Assembly: GCA_001302985.1 (NCBI GenBank)
Contig: LJNG01000003.1
Location: 1-41,616, forward strand
Direction of reading: 5' to 3'
Length of the DNA stretch: 41,616 bases
From: Parcubacteria bacterium DG_74_3
GTDB taxonomy: Bacteria; Patescibacteriota; Minisyncoccia; Minisyncoccales; DG-74-3
Every line of letters starts with the position of its first letter. Positions within the stretch are counted from its first letter, which is position 1. Made by a program: the position numbers and the translations under genes. Of this stretch, positions 1 to 7,953 are shown piece by piece. Under the pieces are notes generated by a model, which had not been told where the DNA came from, made no database searches, and saw only the letters and a list, made by a program, of their open reading frames with translations.

Positions 1-137
1 GGCTCGTCGGTTTGGAGCTCAATGGGAATAGTTTTTTCTTTCTGGGGTAAAATTTTAATCTCTATTTGAAAAGTAGTTTTTTCAAAAAATTCTTTAGTGG
101 CTTTTTTTATTTTTTCGAAATCTTGTTGGGAAATCAT
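1..137 (-). CDS. Partial Jag/KhpB-like RNA-binding protein (N-terminal part)
   Basis: The first 45 codons of a minus-strand gene run off the left edge. It starts MISQQDFEKIKKATKEFF, is rich in Lys and Glu, and its ATG overlaps the yidC stop as ATGA. The order rpmH-rnpA-yidD-yidC followed by a gene starting this way is the usual place of jag (khpB), a cytoplasmic KH/R3H RNA-binding protein linked to cell-wall synthesis control. The KH and R3H domains themselves lie outside the window, so the family call rests on gene order and the general look of the N-terminus. Confidence 0.6.
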   Translation of the reverse strand, partial: MISQQDFEKIKKATKEFFEKTTFQIEIKILPQKEKTIPIELQTDE

Positions 138-856
138 GTTTTACTATAAGAAGGATATATAAAATACTGCTGAATCATTGTGAAAAGAATTGTCACCAAC
201 CAATAGAGTCCGACCGCAGCTGGTAACTTTAAGAGAATAAAAAAGGTAAAGGCAGGGAAAAAATAAAGCGTTTGTTGAGTAAGTTGTTTTGAAAATTGAT
301 CAAGCGGTTCTTTACTTTTACTTTTCTCTTTTTTTGGTACCATCATTTTTGCCTGGAAATACTGGCTAATCCCGGCCAAGACAGCTAAAACCAGATTGGG
401 CTGGGAAAGATCCAAAACTCCTAAAAAATAAGGGTTTATTGCTTCTGGTCTGAGAACGAAATTATAAAGAAGATTAAGTGCCTCGGGCTGTAATCCTTTC
501 CAAAATACCCGATATAGAGCAATTAAAACCGGGAGTTGAATCAAAACTGGGAGACAGCCGCCCAGGGGATTGATTTTCTCTCGTTGATAAAGCTCCATGA
601 GTTCTTGGGCTTGTTTTTCTTTGTTATTCTTGTGTTTAAGTTGAATTTCTTGGCTTTTTGTCTGAATATTAGATAGATTCTTTTGGGATTTAATAGACTG
701 CACCATAAGGGGAGAAAGGGCTATTCTGATTAAGATTGTTAAAACTATTATTGCAATGCCAAAATCATGCCCCGGTAAAAAACCATATAATAAAACCAGG
801 GCATTTAATAGAGGTTGATATAAAATCTCATTAAAAATTTGTTCTAAAAAATTCAT
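134..856 (-). CDS. yidC: YidC/Oxa1-family membrane protein insertase
   Basis: A 240-aa insertase that moves newly made proteins into the cytoplasmic membrane, alone or with Sec. It has the short Gram-positive/Oxa1 layout. A first hydrophobic segment (about residues 28-52) is followed by a charged cytoplasmic hairpin (about 55-95, KSQKNL and KHKNNKEKQAQE). Then come the family signature around INPLGGCLPVLIQLPV and further membrane helices to the C-terminus, but not the large periplasmic domain of proteobacterial YidC. The start ATG is at 854-856, one base after the yidD stop. The gene belongs to the rpmH-rnpA-yidD-yidC-jag cluster, which couples ribosome, RNase P and membrane insertion functions. 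Confidence 0.95.
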   Translation of the reverse strand: MNFLEQIFNEILYQPLLNALVLLYGFLPGHDFGIAIIVLTILIRIALSPLMVQSIKSQKNLSNIQTKSQEIQLKHKNNKEKQAQELMELYQREKINPLGGCLPVLIQLPVLIALYRVFWKGLQPEALNLLYNFVLRPEAINPYFLGVLDLSQPNLVLAVLAGISQYFQAKMMVPKKEKSKSKEPLDQFSKQLTQQTLYFFPAFTFFILLKLPAAVGLYWLVTILFTMIQQYFIYPSYSKT

Positions 857-857
857 T

Positions 858-1067
858 TTAAGGTAGGTCTATTCCCTCGGTTCCCCAGGGATGACATCTT
901 AAAATTCTTTTTCCTCCTCGCCAAAAACCTTTAGCCAAACCATATTTTTCAATTGCTCTATATAAATATTCAGAACAGGTGGGTGTAAATCTACAATTCT
1001 GACCAAGAAGTAAAGAGATGTTTTCCTGGTAAAAATGTATTGTTTTTAAGATAAGTTTTTTTATCAT
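858..1067 (-). CDS. yidD: Membrane protein insertion efficiency factor YidD
   Basis: A 69-aa small protein that assists YidC-dependent membrane insertion from the cytoplasmic face. The family pattern is clear: CRFTPTCSEY near residues 25-34, then a basic stretch (GGKRILRCHPWG) and a short tail ending GIDLP. The Cys residues typical of the family (CRFTPTCS and RCHP) are all present, and the length is normal for a compact YidD. Its ATG (1065-1067) directly abuts the rnpA stop (1068-1070), and its stop is one base from the yidC start, which indicates translational coupling within one operon. Confidence 0.93.
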   Translation of the reverse strand: MIKKLILKTIHFYQENISLLLGQNCRFTPTCSEYLYRAIEKYGLAKGFWRGGKRILRCHPWGTEGIDLP

Positions 1068-1433
1068 CTAATTTCGTTTACTGTTTGTTTGATTATTTAT
1101 TATCCCGGCTTTTTGAAACAACTTATTTATAGTTTCCTCGACTCCCCAGAAATCTTTATTTTCTAACCCCGGAACAGCTATTAAGGCGATATCTATTCCC
1201 TTTTTGATTTTTTTCAGTCTTAATCCAACCAACTCTCTTAACCTTCTTTTTATTTTATTTCTTAAAGTCGCGTTTTTGGAAAACTTCTGAGAAACTATAA
1301 AAACGAATCGTACTTGTTCTAATTGATTAGGAATTTTTTTTAATATTAAAAAGCCCTCTTTAAGTCTTTTGCCTTTCTTAAGAACATGATTTATATCTTT
1401 ATTTTTTTTCAATCGGTTAAGTTGGGGCAACAC
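1068..1433 (-). CDS. rnpA: Ribonuclease P protein component
   Basis: The protein subunit of RNase P, which binds the catalytic RNA and helps cleave the 5' leader from pre-tRNAs. About 121 aa. Near the C-terminal third it carries the basic RNR-type motif (RNKIKRRLREL) that contacts RNA, preceded by the substrate-binding strands (FVFIVSQKF). A longer reading frame runs upstream to 1511, but that part overlaps rpmH out of frame. I therefore place the start at GTG 1431-1433, giving MLPQLNRLKK, the usual family N-terminus; TTG 1428-1430 is the alternative. It lies 16 bp after rpmH and abuts yidD. Confidence 0.9.
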   Translation of the reverse strand: MLPQLNRLKKNKDINHVLKKGKRLKEGFLILKKIPNQLEQVRFVFIVSQKFSKNATLRNKIKRRLRELVGLRLKKIKKGIDIALIAVPGLENKDFWGVEETINKLFQKAGIINNQTNSKRN

Positions 1434-1449
1434 GCTTTTGTTTAATATT

Positions 1450-1584
1450 TTAAACTGTAAGCTTTTTTCTTTTTTTCTGCCTTCTTTTTTGCAAAACCTT
1501 TCTCCCTCCACTTTTCTTTCTTCTTTTTCTAAAGCCGTGGGTCCGTTTTCTTTTTTTTCTTTTTGGTTTGTATATAATACTCAT
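1450..1584 (-). CDS. rpmH: 50S ribosomal protein L34
   Basis: A 44-aa, highly basic ribosomal protein of the large subunit. Reading the minus strand from ATG 1582-1584 gives MSIIYKPKRKKRKRTHGF, then a run of Arg/Lys with GGRKVLQKRR and the end KKLTV, which matches the L34 family along its length. The usual TKSGR segment is shortened to KKSGGR. It is the first gene of the minus-strand rpmH-rnpA-yidD-yidC-jag operon and faces away from dnaA. This is the typical arrangement at bacterial replication origins. Confidence 0.95.
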   Translation of the reverse strand: MSIIYKPKRKKRKRTHGFRKRRKKSGGRKVLQKRRQKKRKKLTV

Positions 1585-1676
1585 GTTAAAGTTGATTTTG
1601 GGTACAGTAAAATTTGATTGATTAGTTATTTTAGCAAAACTATTTCTAAAAACAAATAGGTAACTAGTTTCACACC

Positions 1677-1685
1677 TTATCCCCA
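1677..1685 (+). promoter_or_regulatory. DnaA-box-like site
   Basis: TTATCCCCA, differing at one position from the DnaA box TTATCCACA. An identical 9-mer lies at 3198-3206 on the other side of dnaA, in the same orientation. Confidence 0.55.
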
Positions 1686-1738
1686 GATTAATAACAACCT
1701 CCCTACTTTTAATCGTGTTTCCTTTTAAAATTGACAGG

Positions 1739-1747
1739 TGTTATAAT
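1739..1747 (+). promoter_or_regulatory. Extended -10 promoter for dnaA
   Basis: TGTTATAAT is an extended -10 element (TG-n-TATAAT) 18 bp before the dnaA ATG, so the mRNA leader would be only about 12 nt or near leaderless. No good -35 is seen at the right distance. The TTGACA at 1731-1736 is only 5 bp upstream and cannot serve as its -35. Confidence 0.45.
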
Positions 1748-1765
1748 TATTTTAGTTAAAAGCTT

Positions 1766-3115
1766 ATGAACAACGAAGAGCTCTGGCAGGCAACTTTAGC
1801 CCAAATTCAACTATCGATTTCTCCTGCAAATTTTGCCACCTGGTTCAGGCAAACCAGGGTTCTTTCTCTAGAAGGTGGAAGGGTTGTAGTTTCAGTGTCT
1901 AACTCTTTTGCAAAAGAATGGCTTGAAAACAAATATGGTAAAACTATTTTAAAAATCTTGCGAAGCCTAGATGAAAAAATTAAAGAGGTGAATTATGAAA
2001 TTGGGCAATCAGAACTAAGAACAACAAAAGAGGGTACCCTATCTCTTCCGGAAATTAGCCAACTCGATTTACAAGATTTTAAGATTCAAAAGGAGACAAA
2101 CCTAAACCATAAATATACTTTTGAAAATTTTGTAGTTGGTCCTTTTAATGAGTTAGCTCAAGCTGCAGCCTGGGCCGTTTCTGAAAACCCAGGTTCGGTT
2201 TATAATCCACTCTTTATTTATGGAGGGGTGGGACTGGGTAAAACCCACCTTTTACAAGCGATTGGAAACGAAGTAATTAAAAACTCCTCGAGAAAAAAGG
2301 TTAAGTATACCCCCTCGGAAAAATTCACCGCCGGTGTGGTCTCTTCTATTAGAAATCATAGTATTGAAAACTTTAAATTGAAATATCGGGCAATAGATGT
2401 TCTAATTCTAGATGATGTTCAATTTTTGGCTGGTAAAGAAAAAACTCAGGAGGAATTTTTCCATCTTTTCAATAATCTATACGAAAAGAATAAACAGATA
2501 GTCCTCTCTTCGGATCGTCCTCCAAAAGCAATTCCTGCTCTTACTGAAAGATTAAGATCGCGGTTTGAGGGAGGTATGATAGCAGACATAGGCTTTCCCG
2601 ACTATGAAACCCGGATGGCTATTTTAAAAACAAAATGTCAAGAAAGAAAAATTATTTTCCCCAATGAGGTTCTTGATTATGTTGCTGCTAATATTCAAAA
2701 AAATATCAGAGAACTAGAGGGAGCTCTTACTAGATTAACCGCCTTTCGGAAACTTAACAACCAAGAACCCAATCTGGAGGTTACAAAATCCCTACTTAAA
2801 AACCTGATTTTCTCGCCAAAGAAAATAGTCACACCTAAAAGAGTAATTAAGATGGTTGCTGAGTTTTATGACTTAAAACCAAAAGAGCTTCTATCTTCTT
2901 CGCGGAAAAGAGAAATAGTTGGCCCGCGACAGGTAGCTATGTACCTTTTAAGAGAGGAACTAAAAAGCTCTTTCCCCTTTATAGGTAGACAATTTGGTAA
3001 TAGAGACCATACCACCGCTATCCATGCCTGTGAAAAAATTTCTAAAAACAAGGAGAAAGATAATAAATTGGATGAGGAAATCAACTTAATAAAACAACGC
3101 ATTTTTAGTCAATAA
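1766..3115 (+). CDS. dnaA: Chromosomal replication initiator protein DnaA
   Basis: A 449-aa AAA+ ATPase that binds DnaA boxes at oriC, melts the origin and recruits the replicative helicase. Domain I (about 1-75, LWQATLAQIQ) is followed by a short linker. The AAA+ domain has Walker A GGVGLGKTHLL (about 152-162), Walker B VLILDDVQFL (about 212-221) and sensor motifs. The C-terminal DNA-binding domain IV carries the signature RDHTTAIHACEKI near residue 415. Full length for a short-linker DnaA. The ATG lies 18 bp after an extended -10. Flanked by putative origin sequences on both sides and followed by dnaN. Confidence 0.98.
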   Translation: MNNEELWQATLAQIQLSISPANFATWFRQTRVLSLEGGRVVVSVSNSFAKEWLENKYGKTILKILRSLDEKIKEVNYEIGQSELRTTKEGTLSLPEISQLDLQDFKIQKETNLNHKYTFENFVVGPFNELAQAAAWAVSENPGSVYNPLFIYGGVGLGKTHLLQAIGNEVIKNSSRKKVKYTPSEKFTAGVVSSIRNHSIENFKLKYRAIDVLILDDVQFLAGKEKTQEEFFHLFNNLYEKNKQIVLSSDRPPKAIPALTERLRSRFEGGMIADIGFPDYETRMAILKTKCQERKIIFPNEVLDYVAANIQKNIRELEGALTRLTAFRKLNNQEPNLEVTKSLLKNLIFSPKKIVTPKRVIKMVAEFYDLKPKELLSSSRKREIVGPRQVAMYLLREELKSSFPFIGRQFGNRDHTTAIHACEKISKNKEKDNKLDEEINLIKQRIFSQ

Positions 3116-3264
3116 AAAGAGGAAAACCCTCGAAAAAAAACAAACAACCCCTTTTTTCCCAAACACGCCCCTTTTAATAAACAACCTTTCCTTCTATTTA
3201 TCCCCAATTCTTATTAATTAAAAACGTTTTTATTCTTTCTTTTTAATAACAATAAAATAAAAAT
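3116..3264. other. dnaA-dnaN intergenic region with second DnaA-box-like site
   Basis: A 149-bp AT-rich spacer with pyrimidine-rich runs on the plus strand. It holds TTATCCCCA at 3198-3206, identical to the site upstream of dnaA. This supports an origin extending over the dnaA flanks or an autoregulatory DnaA site. No small ORF or clear terminator is seen. Confidence 0.45.
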
Positions 3265-4395
3265 ATGAAATTAATAGTATTACAAGAATTATTAAAAGAG
3301 GGTTTAAAAATAACAAGTCGAATTTCTATAAAGTCGCTTTCTTTTCCAATTTTAAACAATCTTTTTTTATGCGCAGAAAAAAATTTTATTAGTTTAAAAG
3401 GTACTGATTTAGAAACAGGAATAACCTGGTGGTCTTTAGCAAAGGTAGAAAGAGGGGGAAAAATAGTGATTCCCGCTCAACTTTTTTCTAACTTGGTTAG
3501 TTTTCTTCCAAATAAAAAAGTTACCCTAGAAACAAAAGATTTCCTTTTAGATATTTCCTGTGAAAACTACAAAACCCAAGTTAAGGGTTTTAACCCCGAC
3601 GACTTTCCAATTATTCCTCAGGTTCCCAGAGAAGAAAAAATCTTAGTGGGAAGTCAGGATTTTTGCCAAAGCTTATCCCAGGTTGTTGGGGTTGCTAGTC
3701 CCTCAACTACTCGACCTGAAATTTCCGGAGTTTATTTTTCTTTTGGAAAAAACTCTATTAAAATGGTCGCTACCGATAGTTTTAGACTGGGAGAAAAAAC
3801 CCTTTCTTTGAAAAAACCCAGTGAGCTTCGCCAAGAATACTCACTTATTTTACCTCAAAAAGCAGCCAGAGAGGTTATTAATATCTTTGAAGAAGATAGG
3901 GGAGAGCTTCAGGTTTTTTTAGCTCCAAACCAAATTTTATTTGAAAGTATTATGTCCGAGACCCAACACCCTAAAATCCAGTTAGTCTCTCGATTAATTG
4001 AAGGTGAATATCCTAATTATCAGGAGATTATTCCTAAAAAACACGAAACCAAAATAATTTTCCAAAGAAATGAGTTTCTTAACCAGATTAAAACAGCCAG
4101 TCTTTTTAGCGGGAAAATTAACGAAATTAAATTAAAGGTTAATCCAAAAACAGGAAAGGTGGAAATATTAAGCCAAAGTCCTGATTTGGGAGAATACCAA
4201 AGCTTTTTTACCGCCCAAATTAAAGGCCAGCCAGTTGAAATCTCTTTTAACCACCGCTTTTTAGCCGATGGTCTTTCAAATATAAAAAGCTCAGAGGTAA
4301 TCTTTGAGCTTAATGGCGAAGGAGGCCCAGGGGTTTTAAAGCCCTCTGAAGACCCAACTTACCTTTATATTGTTATGCCTATTAAAGCGAGTTAG
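3265..4395 (+). CDS. dnaN: DNA polymerase III subunit beta (sliding clamp)
   Basis: A 376-aa processivity clamp that encircles DNA and tethers the replicative polymerase and repair proteins. The three repeated clamp folds are evident: an N-terminal domain with FPILNNLFL and TDLETGI, a middle domain with RPEISGVYFS and MVATDSFRLG, and a C-terminal domain ending in YIVMPI, the usual MPMR-like tail. It follows dnaA after a 149-bp spacer. The usual recF/gyrB neighbours are missing. Instead the last 14 bp overlap the convergent PBP gene end. Confidence 0.97.
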   Translation: MKLIVLQELLKEGLKITSRISIKSLSFPILNNLFLCAEKNFISLKGTDLETGITWWSLAKVERGGKIVIPAQLFSNLVSFLPNKKVTLETKDFLLDISCENYKTQVKGFNPDDFPIIPQVPREEKILVGSQDFCQSLSQVVGVASPSTTRPEISGVYFSFGKNSIKMVATDSFRLGEKTLSLKKPSELRQEYSLILPQKAAREVINIFEEDRGELQVFLAPNQILFESIMSETQHPKIQLVSRLIEGEYPNYQEIIPKKHETKIIFQRNEFLNQIKTASLFSGKINEIKLKVNPKTGKVEILSQSPDLGEYQSFFTAQIKGQPVEISFNHRFLADGLSNIKSSEVIFELNGEGGPGVLKPSEDPTYLYIVMPIKAS

Positions 4396-6346
4396 TTCCG
4401 GGCCCTTCGGTAGAATAGGGGGTAAAAATTTCTTTTGGGTATTTTTCTAAAACCTTATCCATAAAAGCGTGAAAAATTGGACCAGCGAGAACAACTCCTG
4501 GTTTTTTAAATGACGGGCTGTTGTCGTTATTGCCAGCCCAGACCCCAACTACCAACGAAGGAGTATAACCTATTGTCCAGGCATCTTGGTAGTTCTGGGT
4601 GGTTCCGGTTTTAGCAGCAACCTGAAACCCTGGAAAATACAAGGAAGAACCAAGTCCAAACATAGGAGCTCTTGCCTCGTTATCTGATAAAATATCATTG
4701 ATCATTCTGGTTACCTGTACGGGCAAAACTCTTTTTTGGGTTTTTTTATTTTCTTCAATAATATTTCCGTTCATGTCCTCAATTTTTAAAATAGCAACCG
4801 GTGGCACCTTTAAGCCTTCGGTGGCAAATGTACCATAAGCCGAAACCATGTCCAATAGTTTAACTTCCCAACCTCCAAGCACAATTGAAGGTCCAAAGGG
4901 TGTTTTCAGGGTTGTAATACCAAGATCGCGGGCAGTGGTAACCGAGTTTTCAATTTCTGGCCCTGCAAAATCTAAAAGGACTTTTACCGAAGCAACGTTT
5001 ATTGACTGGGCTAGTGCTTCTTTTAGAGTAATTTCTCCTCGAAATTTTCCATCGTAATTTTTAGGAATATACTCTTCGTCTCCCCAAATTCCAAAATTAG
5101 TCTCCTCATCAATAACCCGGGTTTCGGGAGTAAACCCCCTTTTAAACGCAGTGGCATAAACAAAAGGTTTAAAAGCTGAACCTGGCTGTCTTAGTCCTAA
5201 GGTTGCTACGTTAAATTGAGGGTCAAATTTACAATTTACTCCTGGGGTACATCCTTCAGGATAAGGGTCCTCAAAATAATCTGTCCCACCCACCATAGCT
5301 AATATTTCTCCTGTTTTCGGGTCAAGGGCTACCAAGGCAGCGTTATAGGCATTATAATTTTTATTTACTTGAACCCGATCTTTTACCACTGTTTCGGCTA
5401 ATTGTTGAATCTCCCAATCTAAAGAAGTAAATACCCTTAACCCCTTTTCTCTTAAAAACTCTTGGCTATATTTACTATCCAGATATCCTTTCACGTATTG
5501 GAGAGTAAAGTAAGGAGCCCTGATCGTTGTTGGTTTGGCAAAATTTAACTCTTCTATTCCGGCTTCCTCGGCTTCAGCTTGAGTTATATATCCCAACTTC
5601 ACCATTCTCTCTAAGACATAATCTTTTCGAGACATAAGCTCTTTTTGATTTTGATAGGGAGAGAGATAGCTTGGTGCCCGAATTAAAGCTACCAGGGTAG
5701 CAGCCTGAGCTAAAGAGATTTCAGAAACTGACTTTTGAAAATAGGTTTGGCTAGCTGCCTCTACCCCATAAGCGTTTGAACCAAAAGGAACCTGGTTTAA
5801 ATACCATTCTAATATCTGGTCTTTGGAATAACGTCTATCTAACTCTAAAGCCAAAATGATTTCTCTAATTTTTCTTTCAGCTGTTTTTTCGGTAGATAAA
5901 AAGGTTGACCTGATTAATTGCTGAGGAATGGTTGAGCCCCCATAAACAGGTTTCATTATTTTAAAGTCTGCCAAAATTGCTCTCACAATTCCTTTAAAAT
6001 CAATCCCAAAATGATAATAAAAATTAGCATCCTCGGTAACAATAACAGCCTGTTTTAAATATTCTGGGATTTGTTCCAAAGGAATAACCGTCCTTTTCTC
6101 TTCACCATGAATATCATATAAAAGAACCTGACCCGTTCTATCATAAATCTTGGTTGATTGGATGAATTGACGTTCGGTAAACTTTTCGGGTCGAGGAAGA
6201 TCTTTACCGTAATAAATAAACAAAAGCAAACCCAGGACAATTACCAACAAAAGGCTGGAGAGAAAAAACTTTAAGAAAGAACCAAACACACTCTTGGTTT
6301 TCTTCTTTTCTCGATAGACTTTTCGATAATATCTTCTTTTAGCCAT
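4382..6346 (-). CDS. Class A penicillin-binding protein (PBP1A-type)
   Basis: A 654-aa bifunctional peptidoglycan synthase anchored by one N-terminal helix (about residues 21-46) after a basic cytoplasmic tail. The glycosyltransferase (GT51) domain has EDANFYYHFG (about 103) and STIPQQLIR (about 137). The transpeptidase domain has the catalytic SxxK as SAFKPF (about 390), SxN as SIN (about 445) and KTGT (about 577). It polymerises glycan strands outside the membrane and cross-links stem peptides. It converges on dnaN with a 14-bp overlap, and its start faces tyrS across a 93-bp spacer. With the MurE-like ligase it implies a peptidoglycan wall. Confidence 0.96.
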   Translation of the reverse strand: MAKRRYYRKVYREKKKTKSVFGSFLKFFLSSLLLVIVLGLLLFIYYGKDLPRPEKFTERQFIQSTKIYDRTGQVLLYDIHGEEKRTVIPLEQIPEYLKQAVIVTEDANFYYHFGIDFKGIVRAILADFKIMKPVYGGSTIPQQLIRSTFLSTEKTAERKIREIILALELDRRYSKDQILEWYLNQVPFGSNAYGVEAASQTYFQKSVSEISLAQAATLVALIRAPSYLSPYQNQKELMSRKDYVLERMVKLGYITQAEAEEAGIEELNFAKPTTIRAPYFTLQYVKGYLDSKYSQEFLREKGLRVFTSLDWEIQQLAETVVKDRVQVNKNYNAYNAALVALDPKTGEILAMVGGTDYFEDPYPEGCTPGVNCKFDPQFNVATLGLRQPGSAFKPFVYATAFKRGFTPETRVIDEETNFGIWGDEEYIPKNYDGKFRGEITLKEALAQSINVASVKVLLDFAGPEIENSVTTARDLGITTLKTPFGPSIVLGGWEVKLLDMVSAYGTFATEGLKVPPVAILKIEDMNGNIIEENKKTQKRVLPVQVTRMINDILSDNEARAPMFGLGSSLYFPGFQVAAKTGTTQNYQDAWTIGYTPSLVVGVWAGNNDNSPSFKKPGVVLAGPIFHAFMDKVLEKYPKEIFTPYSTEGPGTNSL

Positions 6347-6439
6347 AACTCTATTTATTTTTACTAAATTTTATGTGCATTAGCAAAGAGCTTATTGGCA
6401 AATAGAGGAAATTATTATAAAGTTAACGAATAGAAAGAC

Positions 6440-7636
6440 ATGAAAAGAAAAACCGATTCCCAAAAAATTAAAGAAGCATTGACAAGAAGAGTAGAAAAGA
6501 TTTTGCCAGACAGGGAAGGTTTAAAAAAATTAATCCAGAAAACAAGAATCAGGCTTTACTTAGGTATTGATCCAACCGGAAGCAAGCTTCACCTTGGTCA
6601 TACTATAGCCCTTCGAAAACTTCAAGAATTTAGTGATTTAGGACACGAAGCTATTCTTGTGGTTGGCACTGGAACCGTTCTGGCCGGCGATCCTTCAGCC
6701 CGAAATGAAACTAGACCCCGAATTACCGAGAAAGAAATCAGAGAAAATATGGCTACTTGGAAAAAGCAAGCTAAAAAGATTTTAGATTTCTCAAAAGTGA
6801 AAATTCAATACAATGGAGACTGGCTTCTCAAATTGAGCTTAAAAGAGGTTATCGAGATTGCCTCTCATATAAGTGCCATTAAGCTTTTCAAAAGAGACAT
6901 GTTTCAAAGACGCCTTAAAAGAGGAGATACGGTCTGGACCCATGAAACCCTATATCCCTTACTTCAAGGATATGATTCAGTAGTCTTGGATGTTGATTTA
7001 GAAATTGGTGGTACCGACCAAACCTTTAATATGCTGATTGGACGAGAACTGCAACAAAAAATGCGAGGACGAGAAAAATTTATTTTAACCGTTCCGATGG
7101 TTTTGGGAATTGATGGAAAACAAATGAGCAAAACCTCGGGTAATTGTATCTGGTTAACAGACAATCCCAACCAGATGTTTGGTAAAATTATGTCTCTTCC
7201 AGACAATTTAATTATTACTTATTTTGACCTTCTTACAAGAGTGCCCATGGATTTATTGTCTCAATATAGAAAGGAGCTGGGAACGAAAAAAGTTAACCCA
7301 ATGGAATTAAAAGAAAAGTTAGCACTTGAAATAGTGAAAATGTATCATTCAGAGAAAGCAGCCCAAGGGGCAGTCAGAGAATTCATTCGCATTTTTAAAG
7401 AGAAAAAATTACCAGCCAAGATACCGATTATTAAAGTAAAAGACAGAAAGCTGAACATTCTTGATCTTTTAATAAAAACAAAGGTAGCCGCTTCTAGGTC
7501 AGAAGCTAAAAGATTAATTTTGCAAAAAGGAGTGAAAATTAACGGAATTATACAAAAAGACTGGAAAAAAGATGTTGAAACCCAGAAAGGACAAATCATT
7601 CAAGTAGGGAAAAGAAAATTCGTGAGACTGGGATAG
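6440..7636 (+). CDS. tyrS: Tyrosyl-tRNA synthetase
   Basis: A 398-aa class I aminoacyl-tRNA synthetase charging tRNA-Tyr. The nucleotide-binding HIGH motif appears as HLGH (about residue 50) after YLGIDPTGS. The KMSKS loop appears as KQMSKTS (about 226-231). A C-terminal S4 RNA-binding domain (about 335-395, ASRSEAKRLI) binds the tRNA. Full length for the family. It is followed two bases later by a strong GC-rich hairpin that probably ends the transcript. No T-box-like leader fits in the 93-bp upstream gap. Confidence 0.97.
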   Translation: MKRKTDSQKIKEALTRRVEKILPDREGLKKLIQKTRIRLYLGIDPTGSKLHLGHTIALRKLQEFSDLGHEAILVVGTGTVLAGDPSARNETRPRITEKEIRENMATWKKQAKKILDFSKVKIQYNGDWLLKLSLKEVIEIASHISAIKLFKRDMFQRRLKRGDTVWTHETLYPLLQGYDSVVLDVDLEIGGTDQTFNMLIGRELQQKMRGREKFILTVPMVLGIDGKQMSKTSGNCIWLTDNPNQMFGKIMSLPDNLIITYFDLLTRVPMDLLSQYRKELGTKKVNPMELKEKLALEIVKMYHSEKAAQGAVREFIRIFKEKKLPAKIPIIKVKDRKLNILDLLIKTKVAASRSEAKRLILQKGVKINGIIQKDWKKDVETQKGQIIQVGKRKFVRLG

Positions 7637-7637
7637 T

Positions 7638-7663
7638 AAAACCCCCGCCTTAGGCGGGGGTTT
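7638..7663. terminator. Bidirectional intrinsic terminator
   Basis: AAACCCCCGCC - TTA - GGCGGGGGTTT forms a perfect 11-bp stem with A/T tails on both sides. It can end tyrS on the plus strand and the small acidic-peptide unit on the minus strand. Confidence 0.85.
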
Positions 7664-7669
7664 CGATAA

Positions 7670-7783
7670 TTACCACTCTTCTTTTTCACCCTCTTCTTCT
7701 TCACCCTCTTCTTCGGTTTCCTCTTCTTCTTCACCCTCTTCTTCTTGATTTAAGAGATTGGTTAAAATTTCCTCTTTAATCAT
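7670..7783 (-). CDS. Small acidic Glu-rich peptide (37 aa), unknown function
   Basis: Reading from ATG 7781-7783 on the minus strand gives MIKEEILTNLLNQ followed by about 23 residues that are nearly all Glu with Gly, Thr and Lys, ending EKEEW. The Glu-rich part is encoded by an imperfect tandem GAAGAAGAGGGT-type repeat. I do not recognise the family. It is supported as a real unit by a near-consensus minus-strand promoter (7906-7933), a folded leader and a strong terminator just past its stop. The reading frame could be incidental to a non-coding RNA, since no clear ribosome-binding site precedes the ATG. Confidence 0.5.
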   Translation of the reverse strand: MIKEEILTNLLNQEEEGEEEEETEEEGEEEEGEKEEW

Positions 7784-7905
7784 GGTTTTAAAATGGGCTT
7801 AAAACACAAAATTGTTACCCAGTTAAAATTTTTTCGAGAAAGATTTTTAATTTTCTCCGACCTTTTATTTTTTCCTGAGAATAGAATTTCAGGATTCTAA
7901 AAGGT
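7784..7905 (-). ncRNA. Structured 5' leader or small RNA upstream of the acidic peptide
   Basis: Read on the minus strand from the predicted start, the leader begins with a stem ACCTTTTA/TAAAAGGT enclosing an inner stem TCCTGA/TCAGGA. Next comes a second hairpin closed by CGGAGAAA/TTTCTCG. The fold sits directly at the predicted 5' end of a transcript made from a strong promoter. It could stabilise the mRNA, regulate it, or be part of an independent RNA. No known riboswitch class is recognised. Confidence 0.4.
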
Positions 7906-7933
7906 ATTATAGTTTTCCAAAAGTACTTGTCAA
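7906..7933 (-). promoter_or_regulatory. Strong sigma70-type promoter for the acidic-peptide unit
   Basis: On the minus strand TTGACA (7928-7933) and TATAAT (7906-7911) are separated by 16 bp. Both hexamers are perfect consensus. It lies just downstream of the ruvC stop and points away from ruvC towards the small acidic ORF. Confidence 0.75.
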
Positions 7934-7953
7934 GACCCGATAAACGTTTAGTA

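Larger units (their letters stand above)
1585..1765. other. Putative replication origin (oriC), rpmH-dnaA intergenic region
   Basis: A 181-bp non-coding, very AT-rich stretch between divergent rpmH and dnaA, the classic position of oriC. It contains one strong DnaA-box-like 9-mer, TTATCCCCA, at 1677-1685 (consensus TTATCCACA with one change), and AT-rich runs suitable for unwinding. The same 9-mer occurs downstream of dnaA at 3198-3206, so the origin may be bipartite around dnaA. The number of recognisable boxes is low, and the unwinding element cannot be fixed by eye. Confidence 0.65.

Noticed and set aside
1434-1511. N-terminal extension of rnpA to 1511
   Set aside because: It overlaps rpmH out of frame and encodes the L34 region in a wrong frame; L34 is clear, so rnpA starts at GTG 1433 or TTG 1430.
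1731-1747. TTGACA and TATAAT as a -35/-10 pair for dnaA
   Set aside because: The hexamers are only 5 bp apart; the extended -10 alone is a better explanation.
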